From the NCBI GenBank assembly GCA_028694105.1, contig JAQUUC010000024.1, positions 4,723 to 47,392 of the forward strand: DNA of 42,670 bases, in the 5' to 3' direction. The number at the start of each line of letters is the position of its first letter. Positions within the stretch are counted from its first letter, which is position 1. This DNA is from Hespellia sp. Lineage in GTDB: Bacteria > Bacillota > Clostridia > Lachnospirales > Lachnospiraceae. Under the pieces are notes generated by a model, which worked only from the letters and a program-made list of their open reading frames with translations, did no database searches and was not told the origin of the DNA. The position numbers were made by a program, and so were the translations under genes. Of this stretch, positions 8,354-16,262 are shown piece after piece.

Positions 8354-8899
8354 TTATTCTACAAAGGTTATTAAGTCCTCCACACTCTTTCTCTCCGGTA
8401 CTTCCGGCTGCTGATCCGGATATCCGACCGCCACCAGCGCCGAAACAGACAGACTGTCTGGAAGCTCCAGCACCTCTTTTACCTTTTCTTCATCATAGAT
8501 TCCCATAACGACCGTTCCCAGCCCTGATTCATGTGCCGCCAGACAGAAGGTCTGCGTTGCAATTCCCGCATCAAAAGACTGCCAATGCGTTCCCTTGGAA
8601 GTGGAAAATGAGCCGTCTCTTTCATAGCCGGATCTCTGATTCACTGTCGTGACAACCACTAATACCGGTGCTCCGTAAATTGTTTTCTGATTCCACGCAA
8701 AGTCCATGACGCACTCATCTGCAATCTGTTTTTTCTTTTCCTCATTGGAAAGGACGATGTATCGTGTCGTCTGTGTGTTCTTCCAGCTCGGTGCATAAGA
8801 TGCCGCTTCTATCATCTGTTCTATGATCTCTTTTTCTATCTTTTGTTCTGTAAATTTACGAATGCTTCTTCTTGTTTTAATCCCTGTTAGTGTCTCCAT
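8354..8899 (-). CDS. Nitroreductase-family FMN protein
   Basis: I place the start at the ATG at 8899, where AAAAGGAG lies at proper spacing, giving 181 residues. An upstream in-frame ATG at 8950 has no such site. The N-terminal signature TRRSIRKFTEQKIEKEIIEQ is typical of the FMN-binding nitroreductase fold, followed by AASYAPSWKNTQTTRYIVL. GLGTVVMGIYDEEKVKEVL sits in the C-terminal half. It should reduce quinones, nitro compounds or flavins with NAD(P)H. It is 26 bp upstream of the Idh/MocA gene and downstream of an Fe-S aldo/keto reductase, all on the minus strand, so they may be co-expressed. Confidence 0.9.
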   Translation of the reverse strand: METLTGIKTRRSIRKFTEQKIEKEIIEQMIEAASYAPSWKNTQTTRYIVLSNEEKKKQIADECVMDFAWNQKTIYGAPVLVVVTTVNQRSGYERDGSFSTSKGTHWQSFDAGIATQTFCLAAHESGLGTVVMGIYDEEKVKEVLELPDSLSVSALVAVGYPDQQPEVPERKSVEDLITFVE

Positions 8900-8963
8900 A
8901 TTTTCTCCTTTTAAATCAGTCCTCTGTATCCGTTCATCAATACGTTTCACCGTACTCTTCTCA

Positions 8964-10142
8964 TCACCAGAATTTGAATAATCTCATGATTTTAATTCCA
9001 ATCTCATAATACCATGGTGTCAGATCTTTTTCAGCCTCTTTTAACATCTTTCGGATCTCAATATGCTGCGGACAGTGGATTTCACATTTGCCACACTTGG
9101 CGCAGCTGCTAATCAGACTCATCTCCTTCTGAAGTGCTATAATCTGAAGGTATTCGTGACGGCCGGACCCGCGCTGCTCCGCATACATACGGTTGTAACA
9201 GCGAAATGCCGTGGGAATATCAATACCTTTCGGACATGGCATACAATATCCACAGCCGGTACAGCCAACCTTCATCGTCCTTTGCACCTCTTCTTTTATC
9301 GCATCAATCAAAGTAAAATCTTCTTCAGTGAACGCCCCTGCCTCTACCTCGGAGGCGGTCTTTAGATTCTCCCGGACCATGGCAATGGAATTCATTCCTG
9401 AGAGCACACAGGTTACCTCGGGCTGATCCCACAGCCAGCGAAATGCCAGCTCTGCCGGCGTGCGCCCTTTCGGTTCATTCTTAATCAGCTCCTTTGCCCC
9501 ATCCGGAAGCAGATTGACCAGTTTGCCGCCCCTCAGCGGTTCCATGATAATAACCGGAATGCCTTTTTTCGCTGCTGCCCTAAGTCCGACTCGTCCTGCC
9601 TGCGTATTCTCATCCAGATAATTATACTGAATCTGACAAAAATCCCAGTCATAAGCATCCAGAACCTTTAAAAACATCTCCGAATTGCCGTGAAAGGAAA
9701 ATCCAATGTTACGGATTTTCCCTTCTTCTTTTTTCTTCGCAATCCACTCTTTGATTCCCAGACGCACGAGCTTTTCCCATGCCGCCACATCTGTGAGCAT
9801 ATGCATCAGATAATAGTCAATATAATCCGTCTGAAGACGGGATAATTGTTCCGTGAAATATTTATCCAAAGCTGTTTCTGATTTAATCAGATACTGAGGC
9901 AGCTTGGTGGCCAGCTTCACCTGCCCGCGGCAATGATTTCTTGTAAGGATTTCCCCGAGAAGAACTTCACTGCCCGGATAAATGTATGCGGTATCCAGAT
10001 AATTCACCCCACCGCGAATCGCTTCCATCAGCTCCGTCTCCGCCTTCTCAACATCAATACGGTTTCCCTCTTTCGTAAAACGCATGCAGCCAAATCCCAA
10101 AATGGAAATCGGCTCACCATATCTGTCATTTCTGTATTGCAT
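8964..10142 (-). CDS. Aldo/keto reductase fused to a 2x[4Fe-4S] ferredoxin domain
   Basis: From the ATG at 10142 (AGGAGG five bases upstream) the product has 392 residues. A longer in-frame reading to 10226 would run into the ogt gene and has no ribosome site. The aldo/keto reductase barrel begins MQYRNDRYGEPISILGFGCM and carries NYLDTAYIYPGSE (Asp/Tyr) and ATKLPQ (Lys). The C-terminal domain has two cluster motifs, CTGCGYCMPCPKGIDIP and CAKCGKCEIHCPQHIEI. This architecture is common in anaerobes and probably links a carbonyl/alcohol substrate to ferredoxin-like electron flow. The substrate is unknown. Confidence 0.92.
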   Translation of the reverse strand: MQYRNDRYGEPISILGFGCMRFTKEGNRIDVEKAETELMEAIRGGVNYLDTAYIYPGSEVLLGEILTRNHCRGQVKLATKLPQYLIKSETALDKYFTEQLSRLQTDYIDYYLMHMLTDVAAWEKLVRLGIKEWIAKKKEEGKIRNIGFSFHGNSEMFLKVLDAYDWDFCQIQYNYLDENTQAGRVGLRAAAKKGIPVIIMEPLRGGKLVNLLPDGAKELIKNEPKGRTPAELAFRWLWDQPEVTCVLSGMNSIAMVRENLKTASEVEAGAFTEEDFTLIDAIKEEVQRTMKVGCTGCGYCMPCPKGIDIPTAFRCYNRMYAEQRGSGRHEYLQIIALQKEMSLISSCAKCGKCEIHCPQHIEIRKMLKEAEKDLTPWYYEIGIKIMRLFKFW

Positions 10143-10168
10143 AGTTTCCTCCTGCTGCTTTGCTTCGA

Positions 10169-10708
10169 TTACTTTCGTAAATCCTTCTTCGGTACAAACA
10201 ATCGTGACATGTCGGTTCCCTCCCATTCAAGCAGCTTGATCTTTGTCGCAATTCCTCCTGCATATCCCGTCAGACTTCCATTCGAGCCAACCACCCGGTG
10301 ACAGGGAATCATGATGGAAATGGGATTGTGACCCACAGCCCCGCCAACCGCCTGACTGGACATCTTTTCTTTTCCTGCTTCTTTTGCTATTATCTTTGCA
10401 ATATCACCATAGGTAGTGACTTCTCCATATGGAATTTCACACAAGATACGCCATACACTTTTTCGAAAATCACTTCCGACAGGTGCTAATGGCAATTCAG
10501 ATATCGCAGGTTGTTTGCCGTCAAAATATTGATTCAGCCATTTTTTTGCAGTGTCAAAAACCGGAAGGTCCTTCTGTTCCGTCATTGCATCAAACATGGT
10601 ATCACCATGATATTTCTGTCCCTCAATCCACAGACCAACCAGACTGTCTCCGTCTGACGCCAGCGTAAGTATGCCTATGGGTGACGCATAAGTTGTTGTG
10701 TAGTACAT
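10169..10708 (-). CDS. ogt: Methylated-DNA--protein-cysteine methyltransferase
   Basis: The product has 179 residues. It contains the suicide-cysteine motif PCHRVVGSNGSLTGYAGG (about residues 142-159) and the DNA-binding helix region FRKSVWRILCEIPYGEVTTYGDIA, with the preceding ribonuclease-H-like N-terminal domain. It repairs O6-alkylguanine and O4-alkylthymine by irreversible transfer to its own cysteine. The start at 10708 follows AGAGAGGA. It is 26 bp upstream of the Fe-S aldo/keto reductase and probably cotranscribed with it. Confidence 0.94.
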   Translation of the reverse strand: MYYTTTYASPIGILTLASDGDSLVGLWIEGQKYHGDTMFDAMTEQKDLPVFDTAKKWLNQYFDGKQPAISELPLAPVGSDFRKSVWRILCEIPYGEVTTYGDIAKIIAKEAGKEKMSSQAVGGAVGHNPISIMIPCHRVVGSNGSLTGYAGGIATKIKLLEWEGTDMSRLFVPKKDLRK

Positions 10709-10757
10709 CGAAAATCCTCTCTTTCTTCATTTTCAAGACTCGCTCGCAAATGTTGGG

Positions 10758-11075
10758 CTAATCATTCATATGGGTATGACCCCATTCACATAATATCTGC
10801 AACACAGGCATAAGAGTTGATCCCCTTTTTGACAAAGAGTATTCCACCTTGGGAGGTACTTGTGGATATTCTTTTCGAATAATCAGATTGTCACGTTCAA
10901 GCTCCTTTAATTGGGAACTAAGCATTTTATGAGTAACTCCATCCAAAGAGCGTTTAAGTTCACTATAACGCAGCACTTGTTTTTTCCAGAGCCAGAACAG
11001 TATATGCATTTTCCACTTTCCGTCAATTATTGACATTGCGTAGGCGAAAGGCTGTATATTTACTTCTTCGTTCAT
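10758..11075 (-). CDS. HxlR-family transcriptional regulator
   Basis: Starting at the ATG at 11075, behind AAGGAG, the product has 105 residues, the size of the family. The winged-helix core reads AMSIIDGKWKMHILFWLWKKQVLRYSELKRSLDGVTHKMLSSQLKELERDNLI, which is the MarR-like HxlR/YodB/HypR type. Only one cysteine (LQILCEWG) lies outside the usual N-terminal redox position, so thiol sensing by the YodB mechanism is not evident. It is transcribed divergently from a flavin reductase gene, which is its likely target. Control by redox-active compounds is inferred from that pairing. Confidence 0.9.
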   Translation of the reverse strand: MNEEVNIQPFAYAMSIIDGKWKMHILFWLWKKQVLRYSELKRSLDGVTHKMLSSQLKELERDNLIIRKEYPQVPPKVEYSLSKRGSTLMPVLQILCEWGHTHMND

Positions 11076-11179
11076 CTTCACTCTCCTTTTTGATAGTATC
11101 TTACTTAAAAGTGCATACTTGCATATTAGTTCTTTCAATATTATCATGGAGAAAAGAACTTTTCAAGGAGGAACGTGGA

Positions 11180-11716
11180 ATGAAAAAAGAAATCAAAGTT
11201 TTTGATTATGCAAATGAAATTATGAGGGGGATAAAAACCGGGCTTTTGCTCACTACAAAAGCTAACAGCAAAGTAAACACGATGACAATTTCCTGGGGCA
11301 CACTTGGCATCGAGTGGGGCAAACCAGTCTTTACAGTGTTTGTAAGAGAAAACAGATTCACCAAACATCAGCTTGACGAAAGTGGAGAATTTACAATCAA
11401 CATCCCTTATGGAGATTTTGACAAAAAAATATTGGGGTTTTGCGGTACAAGGTCAGGTCACAGCGTTGATAAGGTAAAGGAACTCGGATTAACCCTAATA
11501 CCGTCAGACCATGTTTCTGCTCCCGGAATCAAGGAGTTACCACTTACACTTGAATGCAAAGTGATTTATAAAAATCAGCAGAAACCCCACGAAATTACTG
11601 ACGAAAACAATAGCATGTTTTATCCTCAGGATGTTGAAAGTACATTTCACGGTGCAAACAAAGATTACCATACAGCCTATTATGGCGAAATTGTAAGTGC
11701 CTATATTTTAAAGTGA
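11180..11716 (+). CDS. Flavin reductase-family FMN-binding protein
   Basis: The true start is the ATG at 11180, behind CAAGGAGGAACGTGGA, giving 178 residues. The sequence GIKTGLLLTTKANSKVNTMTISWGTLGIEWGKPVFTVFVRENRFTKHQLDESGEFTINIP is the split-barrel flavin reductase/DIM6-NTAB signature. It binds FMN and likely reduces flavin or small quinone-like compounds. It is divergent from the HxlR regulator with a 104-bp shared region holding a TGCATA direct repeat (around 11113-11130). A pairing of this kind usually means the regulator controls the reductase. Confidence 0.88.
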   Translation: MKKEIKVFDYANEIMRGIKTGLLLTTKANSKVNTMTISWGTLGIEWGKPVFTVFVRENRFTKHQLDESGEFTINIPYGDFDKKILGFCGTRSGHSVDKVKELGLTLIPSDHVSAPGIKELPLTLECKVIYKNQQKPHEITDENNSMFYPQDVESTFHGANKDYHTAYYGEIVSAYILK

Positions 11717-11803
11717 TTCCATAATTTACCATCTTTCAAAAAAACGCCCAACGAGAATGAATCGTATGCTTGTCATTCCATTACCCTTACCACCATTGCT
11801 GCT

Positions 11804-12670
11804 TCACTGGGGTGTCAAGAGGTAATCTATATCTCCATCAATACAGATAGAACGTTTTTCAATTTCCTGTGGTGCCACAGCTTCTCCAAGATTGATGCAG
11901 GCATAGATTGCCTTATCATTCTGTGCCGTCATTCTCCAGAATGGATATTTAATGATGCCTGGGGTATTTGCACCGACCCCTAATTCCAAATACAGCACCT
12001 TGCAGTTTTCATGTCTGCGAAGAAACTGGGCATAACGCTCTGCTGCTATATGCCATCCTTCATCTTCCACAAACGTACTGTCCGCTCGCAGATTGACTGT
12101 CATAGGTTTTCCACAAACAGGACAATGGGGAATTAGAGATGTTGAAATTTTCATATCTTCCTGCTGCTTCACCATATCTTTTACAACTTCTTCATTATCA
12201 TAGGTCTTTGGATGACACGGTTCAGAACATTGGAACAGCCCATAATCTCCCTGCGTATAAAACAAACGCTTTTTATCAAAGCCTGCTCTCTGGAACTGAT
12301 GATCCACATTTGTTGTAAGGACAAAATAATCTTTATCTTTTATCATCTTAAATAAATTCTGATAGACAGGTTTCGGTGCATCAATATAGCGATTGTAATA
12401 GATATGTCTGCTCCACCATGCCCAGTATTCTTGGGGCGTATCAAAGGGATAGAATCCACCTGCATACATATCTGTAATAGAATACTTTTCTGCAAAATCT
12501 CCAAACAGTTTCTGAAACCGTTCTCCACTATATGTAAATCCTGCTGAAGCCGAAAGACCTGATCCTGCACCTATGACCACTGCATCTGCGTTTGCAATAG
12601 CTTCTTTTAATCGTTCGATATTATCTGAGCAACTGCTCATAGATTTCTTTGTCCATATCTTTGAAAACAT
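11804..12670 (-). CDS. Class M sirtuin (SirTM), putative protein ADP-ribosyltransferase
   Basis: The product has 288 residues. The NAD-binding motif is GAGSGLSASAGFTYSG (about residue 36), and TTNVDHQFQRAG (about 119) replaces the usual QNID..H. The position of the ELHG catalytic histidine reads TQGDYG, so the histidine is replaced by glutamine; this is the mark of class M sirtuins, which ADP-ribosylate rather than deacetylate. A zinc ribbon is formed by CSEPC and CPVC. Class M sirtuins were described next to macrodomain hydrolases in staphylococci and streptococci, as here. The ATG at 12670 follows AAGGTGG and overlaps the macrodomain gene by 50 bp, implying translational coupling. The protein target is not encoded nearby. 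Confidence 0.9.
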   Translation of the reverse strand: MFSKIWTKKSMSSCSDNIERLKEAIANADAVVIGAGSGLSASAGFTYSGERFQKLFGDFAEKYSITDMYAGGFYPFDTPQEYWAWWSRHIYYNRYIDAPKPVYQNLFKMIKDKDYFVLTTNVDHQFQRAGFDKKRLFYTQGDYGLFQCSEPCHPKTYDNEEVVKDMVKQQEDMKISTSLIPHCPVCGKPMTVNLRADSTFVEDEGWHIAAERYAQFLRRHENCKVLYLELGVGANTPGIIKYPFWRMTAQNDKAIYACINLGEAVAPQEIEKRSICIDGDIDYLLTPQ

Positions 12671-13394
12671 TAAAAACCACCTTCTTTACTTTTGTATTTC
12701 TTTTCAGAAATTCTTTTACCGTATGCACAGCAATCTTAGCTGCTTCTTCATTTGGAAAATGAAACTCTCCCGTGGAAATACAACAAAATGCAATACTGCT
12801 GATGCTTTTTTCCTCTGCTAATTTCAAGCAGGATTCATAACAGCTTTTCAATAAGTCACAATCTTTTTGGGTTAATGCTCCGCTAACAATCGGTCCGACC
12901 GTATGGATAATATAATCGCAAGGAAGGTTGTAGCTTAAAGTAATTTTAGCTTGTCCCGCAGGTTCTGCGTATCCTTGCTTTTCCATAATTTCTGCACACT
13001 GACAGCGCAACTGAACCCCACTGTAAAAGTGAATACAATTATCAATGCACCGATGATTGGGAACATAACAACCTGTCATCCCACTATTGGCAGCATTGAC
13101 AATCGCACCGCATTTTAGAGAAGTAATATCACCCTGCCATAAGTAGATTCCTTCCTGCACAGGTTCTAAATCTTCCATTTTTGTAATTCCTTTTTCTTTT
13201 GCTTCTTCTAATAAAAACTCATTCTGCACACGCAGAAATTCATCTCCTATACTCTTTGGCATACGAATATTCATAAGTCCTCTTAATAGGTGCATCTGTT
13301 CTTCTGAACTGTCCGGAATTTCAATATCTGAATATCTTCCATCCTCTTTCATAAGCTCTCTTAACAAATAGTTTCTTCTTTCACTCTGATTCAT
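12621..13394 (-). CDS. Zinc-type macrodomain protein-ADP-ribose hydrolase
   Basis: The product has 257 residues. An N-terminal helical region (about 1-75) is followed by a macrodomain with CGAIVNAANSGMTGCYVPNH, then CIDNCIHFYSGVQLR, HTVGPIVSG and CCISTGEFHFPNEEAA. The GC-x4-H-x-CID pattern matches the zinc-containing macrodomains that remove ADP-ribose placed by class M sirtuins. It and the sirtuin should form a reversible modification pair in the cytoplasm. Its ATG at 13394 lies inside the end of a broken flavoprotein gene, and its ribosome site (GCGGAGGTAAAC) comes from that gene's sequence. It probably shares the promoter at 14099-14127. Confidence 0.92.
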   Translation of the reverse strand: MNQSERRNYLLRELMKEDGRYSDIEIPDSSEEQMHLLRGLMNIRMPKSIGDEFLRVQNEFLLEEAKEKGITKMEDLEPVQEGIYLWQGDITSLKCGAIVNAANSGMTGCYVPNHRCIDNCIHFYSGVQLRCQCAEIMEKQGYAEPAGQAKITLSYNLPCDYIIHTVGPIVSGALTQKDCDLLKSCYESCLKLAEEKSISSIAFCCISTGEFHFPNEEAAKIAVHTVKEFLKRNTKVKKVVFNVFKDMDKEIYEQLLR

Positions 13395-13620
13395 GTTTAC
13401 CTCCGCTTTTCAATAATCTGCTTTGGACAAACTTCTGCTGCATAAGCTGTTCATAAAAAGTCTTTCCTTTAGCTGTAAGAAAATAAGTACCATTTTCATC
13501 ATACAGCATCATATCAATAATTCTCGTCTGCGGATGCCCGTCTGAGCCGATTGTTGCGATTGTAGTGGAATGCATTTGTTCTACCAGGACCTTCAAATAA
13601 TTATTTGCATTCATAATCAA
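13381..13620 (-). pseudogene. Truncated pyridoxamine-phosphate-oxidase-like flavoprotein (N-terminal fragment)
   Basis: The open frame has 79 codons. Its first 65 or so residues read like the start of a split-barrel FMN protein (YLKVLVEQMHSTTIATIGSD, TRIIDMMLYDENGTYFLTAKGKTFYEQLM). Homologues known to me continue for another 60-150 residues after QKFV, often into an Fe-S domain. Here the frame changes to QSRLLKSGGKHESE and stops inside the macrodomain gene. A deletion that removed the C-terminal half and joined the remnant to the macrodomain gene is the simplest reading. It may still be translated and couple ribosomes to the macrodomain start. Confidence 0.65.
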
Positions 13621-13653
13621 TGCCCTCCTTTCAAAATATTAAAAGGAAGTGTA

Positions 13654-14049
13654 TTAAAATTCATAAGGAGCATTGCCAGAAAAATCAGCAATTACACCAT
13701 GAGGATTTTCCAGATAGAACACCTCAAAGATAGGATTATCTGCTGTCTGGTACTGTCCCTTTACGATTGGATTATTCATGCAGCCTTCTTTTACAGACAT
13801 ATTGTTTTCAAATACAACTTTTCCTGCAAGACGAATCCATGCGTATTCTGGAGATGAAACAGAAACTTCAACTTCTGGATTTTCTAACATCTCCTTATAC
13901 ACATCTTTTGTATTGTTAGTGCAGAACCAAAGTTTTCCTTCCTGCTCAAAACAAAACATGAATGGGCGGCACTTTGCCTTTCCGTCACGACCAACTGTTG
14001 CCAAATACTGAACTGGGTTTGCCTGTAAAAATTCTACTACTTTACTCAT
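13654..14049 (-). CDS. Pyridoxamine 5'-phosphate oxidase-family FMN-binding protein
   Basis: The product has 131 residues, the typical size of this split-barrel family. It begins VVEFLQANPVQYLATVGRDG and contains CRPFMFCFEQEGKLWFCTNN and EVEVSVSSPEYAWIRLAGK. It should bind FMN or F420-like flavin, and the reaction is unknown. It is the first gene of a minus-strand operon that continues with the truncated flavoprotein, the macrodomain and the sirtuin. The start at 14049 follows AGGAGGATATTAAA. A strong promoter with inverted repeats, lying next to an Rrf2 regulator gene, precedes it. Confidence 0.9.
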   Translation of the reverse strand: MSKVVEFLQANPVQYLATVGRDGKAKCRPFMFCFEQEGKLWFCTNNTKDVYKEMLENPEVEVSVSSPEYAWIRLAGKVVFENNMSVKEGCMNNPIVKGQYQTADNPIFEVFYLENPHGVIADFSGNAPYEF

Positions 14050-14072
14050 TTTAATATCCTCCTGTTTATTTC

Positions 14073-14127
14073 GTTGTAATCTTTATTGTTACAACTACGT
14101 TATACCACCTTCTAGTTGTAATGTCAA
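14073..14127 (-). promoter_or_regulatory. Promoter and operator-like inverted repeats of the sirtuin-macrodomain operon
   Basis: On the minus strand, TTGACA (14127-14122) and TATAAC (14104-14099) are spaced by 17 bp. The half-sites TTACAACTA (14089-14097) and TAGTTGTAA (14113-14121) flank the -10 box as a perfect 9-bp inverted repeat. A third half-site, GTTGTAA (14073-14079), forms another inverted repeat with 14089-14095. The Rrf2 gene immediately upstream is the likely regulator. Confidence 0.7.
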
Positions 14128-14184
14128 GTGTTACATCCATTTTCCAAAAAAATTTCCCGCACCTTTTTACGGGTACGGGTATTA

Positions 14185-14625
14185 TCACAATTCCTTTTGA
14201 ATATAACTCTTTGTGTCTTCAACAATCTCTTGTATGGTAATACTTCTCATTTCATTCTCCATTGCCGTTTGAACCTGTTTCAATTTATCATCTAAGACAT
14301 TGTGTATATTTCGTCCTACTGGACATTCTTTGTTCGGATTTTCATGGAAATGAAAGAGTTCTCCATTCTCTATACTGTCTACTGCCTTATAGATATCAAG
14401 CATCGTTATCTCTGATAATGGCTTTGCTATTTCTGCACCACCACTCCCCCTAATTACATTTATTATTCCAGCCGCTTTTAATTGCTGAAGCAATCGTCTG
14501 ATTACAACAGGATTCACATTTACACTTCCTGCAAGAAAATCGCTGGTCACTTTATAATCATCTTTAAATGTATCAATACAAGCTAAAATATGAATAGCTA
14601 TTGTAAACCTACTTGATATTTGCAT
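14185..14625 (-). CDS. Rrf2-family transcriptional regulator (YwnA-like, no Fe-S cysteine triad)
   Basis: The product has 146 residues, with the Rrf2 winged helix at the N-terminus (MQISSRFTIAIHILACID, then VNVNPVVIRRLLQQLKAAGIINVIRGSGGAEIA). It lacks the three clustered cysteines that bind Fe-S in IscR or NsrR; only one downstream cysteine (NKECPVGRNIHNVL) is present. It therefore resembles YwnA/SaiR-type members that sense by other means. It lies directly upstream of the FMN protein-macrodomain-sirtuin operon, whose promoter has inverted repeats, so regulation of that operon is likely. The start follows ATGGAGGTAAATAT. Confidence 0.9.
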   Translation of the reverse strand: MQISSRFTIAIHILACIDTFKDDYKVTSDFLAGSVNVNPVVIRRLLQQLKAAGIINVIRGSGGAEIAKPLSEITMLDIYKAVDSIENGELFHFHENPNKECPVGRNIHNVLDDKLKQVQTAMENEMRSITIQEIVEDTKSYIQKEL

Positions 14626-14733
14626 ATATTTACCTCCATAATTATTTCTCTGCTTCGTGCGATATGATAATATGTGTGTTCACATTCTTCGGGATTTCTC
14701 TCATACTCACACCATTCTTTCCAACCAGGAAAT

Positions 14734-15063
14734 TTATCGTTCTACAACAACTGTTATAATAACAAGATCATCTTCTCCAGTGTTGATAATGCTGTGTGTC
14801 TGTCCTTTTTTACAAACATGGCAAACTCCAGCATGTAAAGATTCTTCTTGTCCATCGCAAATCGCTTTGCCTTTTCCAGAAATGACATAATTAATGTCAT
14901 CACTTGTTTCATGCTTATGCATTCCAATAGAGGCACCTTTATGAATACAGCATGGAATAATTTTGCCTTGTTCATCCATAAACATTTTGGCAGACATCTC
15001 TCCTATTCCATTATTCATTCCCGGCATTTTGCGCTCTTGCATTTCATTAAAATTTATAATCAT
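14734..15063 (-). CDS. Small cupin-domain protein
   Basis: The product has 109 residues. A single cupin barrel is shown by GASIGMHKHETSDDINYVISGKGKA (metal-binding His, His, Glu-like positions) and by HAGVCHVCKKGQTHSIINTGEDDLVIITVV. Such single-domain cupins bind a metal and either a small ligand or a sugar; the function is not deducible. The start at 15063 follows AAGGAGG. It sits between TetR and Rrf2 regulator genes on the minus strand. Confidence 0.85.
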   Translation of the reverse strand: MIINFNEMQERKMPGMNNGIGEMSAKMFMDEQGKIIPCCIHKGASIGMHKHETSDDINYVISGKGKAICDGQEESLHAGVCHVCKKGQTHSIINTGEDDLVIITVVVER

Positions 15064-15148
15064 TCGCTTTCTTTCCTCCTTGAACTCAAATTCTCAATTT
15101 GATTTATCCTAATTTGCGGCTTCATATACATAATACATAAATCCTCCG

Positions 15149-15682
15149 TTAATCAATATTTTTTCTTCTGCCATACTCGCTCCGAATAATTTCATCCATC
15201 TCTTCCGGAGTCTCTTTGCATCCGCTGGCCAGCCACATCTCAATAATCTTTGTGATTCCGGCACGGAAGAATTCACAGTGATATTCTATAAACTGATTGT
15301 CAAAATGTTCCTCTGCCTGCTTTGTATCATATTTCAATATGCTATAATCCTGCGTATATCCCAGTTTAAAGTATGTCTTATAGAACAACTGATTCTGATA
15401 TATGTGCTGAAACAGTTTCAGATAATCATTGCTGTTAAACCCGACTGTGATTTCTTCTCTATATATTTCTGATACATTGTCCTCAAGCTTTTCTCTTATC
15501 TTGTCTGCCAAATCATATATGTCAGTGTAGTTTGAGTAAAAGGTTGTCCGATTAATTCCTATTATCTTACACAATTCAGAAACTGATATTTTTGACAGCT
15601 CATTGGTCTGAAGCAACTCCATAAATGCTTTTTCGATTTTCTCACAGGACTCTTTTCTCCTTTTGTTATTTGCAGTATTCAT
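15149..15682 (-). CDS. TetR/AcrR-family regulator with a DhaS-like C-terminal domain
   Basis: The product has 177 residues. The helix-turn-helix near the N-terminus reads ISVSELCKIIGINRTTFYSNYTDIYDLADKI, followed by an all-helical ligand domain of the TetR_C type found in many Firmicutes (LKLFQHIYQNQLFYKTYFKLG). It is divergent from a small membrane protein gene at 15841, with a 158-bp shared upstream region, and upstream of the cupin gene. Either could be its target. The start follows GTGAGGAGTGAGATAAA. Confidence 0.88.
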   Translation of the reverse strand: MNTANNKRRKESCEKIEKAFMELLQTNELSKISVSELCKIIGINRTTFYSNYTDIYDLADKIREKLEDNVSEIYREEITVGFNSNDYLKLFQHIYQNQLFYKTYFKLGYTQDYSILKYDTKQAEEHFDNQFIEYHCEFFRAGITKIIEMWLASGCKETPEEMDEIIRSEYGRRKNID

Positions 15683-15756
15683 TTTATCTCACTCCTCACG
15701 ATTCTGTGAATATTTGTAAATAATCATTATCCCAACACCTGATGCCATATTGATGA

Positions 15757-15785
15757 TTGTTTTTGTATTCCATATCTATTATACT
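15757..15785 (+). promoter_or_regulatory. Probable promoter of the small membrane protein gene
   Basis: TTGTTT (15757-15762) and TATACT (15780-15785) are separated by 17 bp, 55 bp upstream of the ATG at 15841. The -35 box is weak, so the site may be activated or weakly used. Confidence 0.5.
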
Positions 15786-15840
15786 TTAGTTACAGCAAAA
15801 AAACAACTGTTGTGTTAATATTATTATTGGAGGTATTCAT

Positions 15841-16209
15841 ATGAAAAAAAGTAACTTTATTACCTTGGTTTCAGGCACCATCAGTGGTGTACTCTTCGCA
15901 CTGGGCATGTGTATGGCACTGCTTTCTGAATGGAATGCATTTAAGCCCGGTATCATATTCGGCTGCATTGGTATTGTACTCGGCCTTATTACCATTTTCA
16001 TCTGGAGACACATGGAAAACAAGGCTCCCATTCAGCTAAATGGAAAAACAATTCTTACAGTATTTGTCGGAATTGTCGGTGTGCTTGCGCTTGGAATTGG
16101 AATGTGTTTTTCTATGGTATGGAATCAGATGATTTTAGGTGTTGTAATTGGCCTTGTCGGACTGGTGGTTTTGCTTTCATTGATTCCACTTGTGAAGGGA
16201 ATTAAGTAA
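15841..16209 (+). CDS. Small four-helix membrane protein of unknown function
   Basis: The product has 122 residues and four hydrophobic segments, at about residues 8-28, 37-55, 70-90 and 96-117, joined by short polar loops (WRHMENKAPIQLNGK between helices 2 and 3). The two halves look similar in layout, suggesting a duplicated two-helix hairpin. There is no recognisable motif. The ribosome site TTGGAGGTATTCAT is strong. It is divergent from a TetR gene, and in this setting small membrane proteins are often efflux or stress related. That is only a contextual guess. Confidence 0.8.
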   Translation: MKKSNFITLVSGTISGVLFALGMCMALLSEWNAFKPGIIFGCIGIVLGLITIFIWRHMENKAPIQLNGKTILTVFVGIVGVLALGIGMCFSMVWNQMILGVVIGLVGLVVLLSLIPLVKGIK

Positions 16210-16262
16210 AATGAAAACTGCTATCTATTTTGGAAAAAACAATTGGCATAATTCTGTCTGAA

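Noticed and set aside
7520-8374. Several plus-strand frames opposite the Idh/MocA gene
   Set aside because: They overlap each other and the clear oxidoreductase gene, and have no translation signals.
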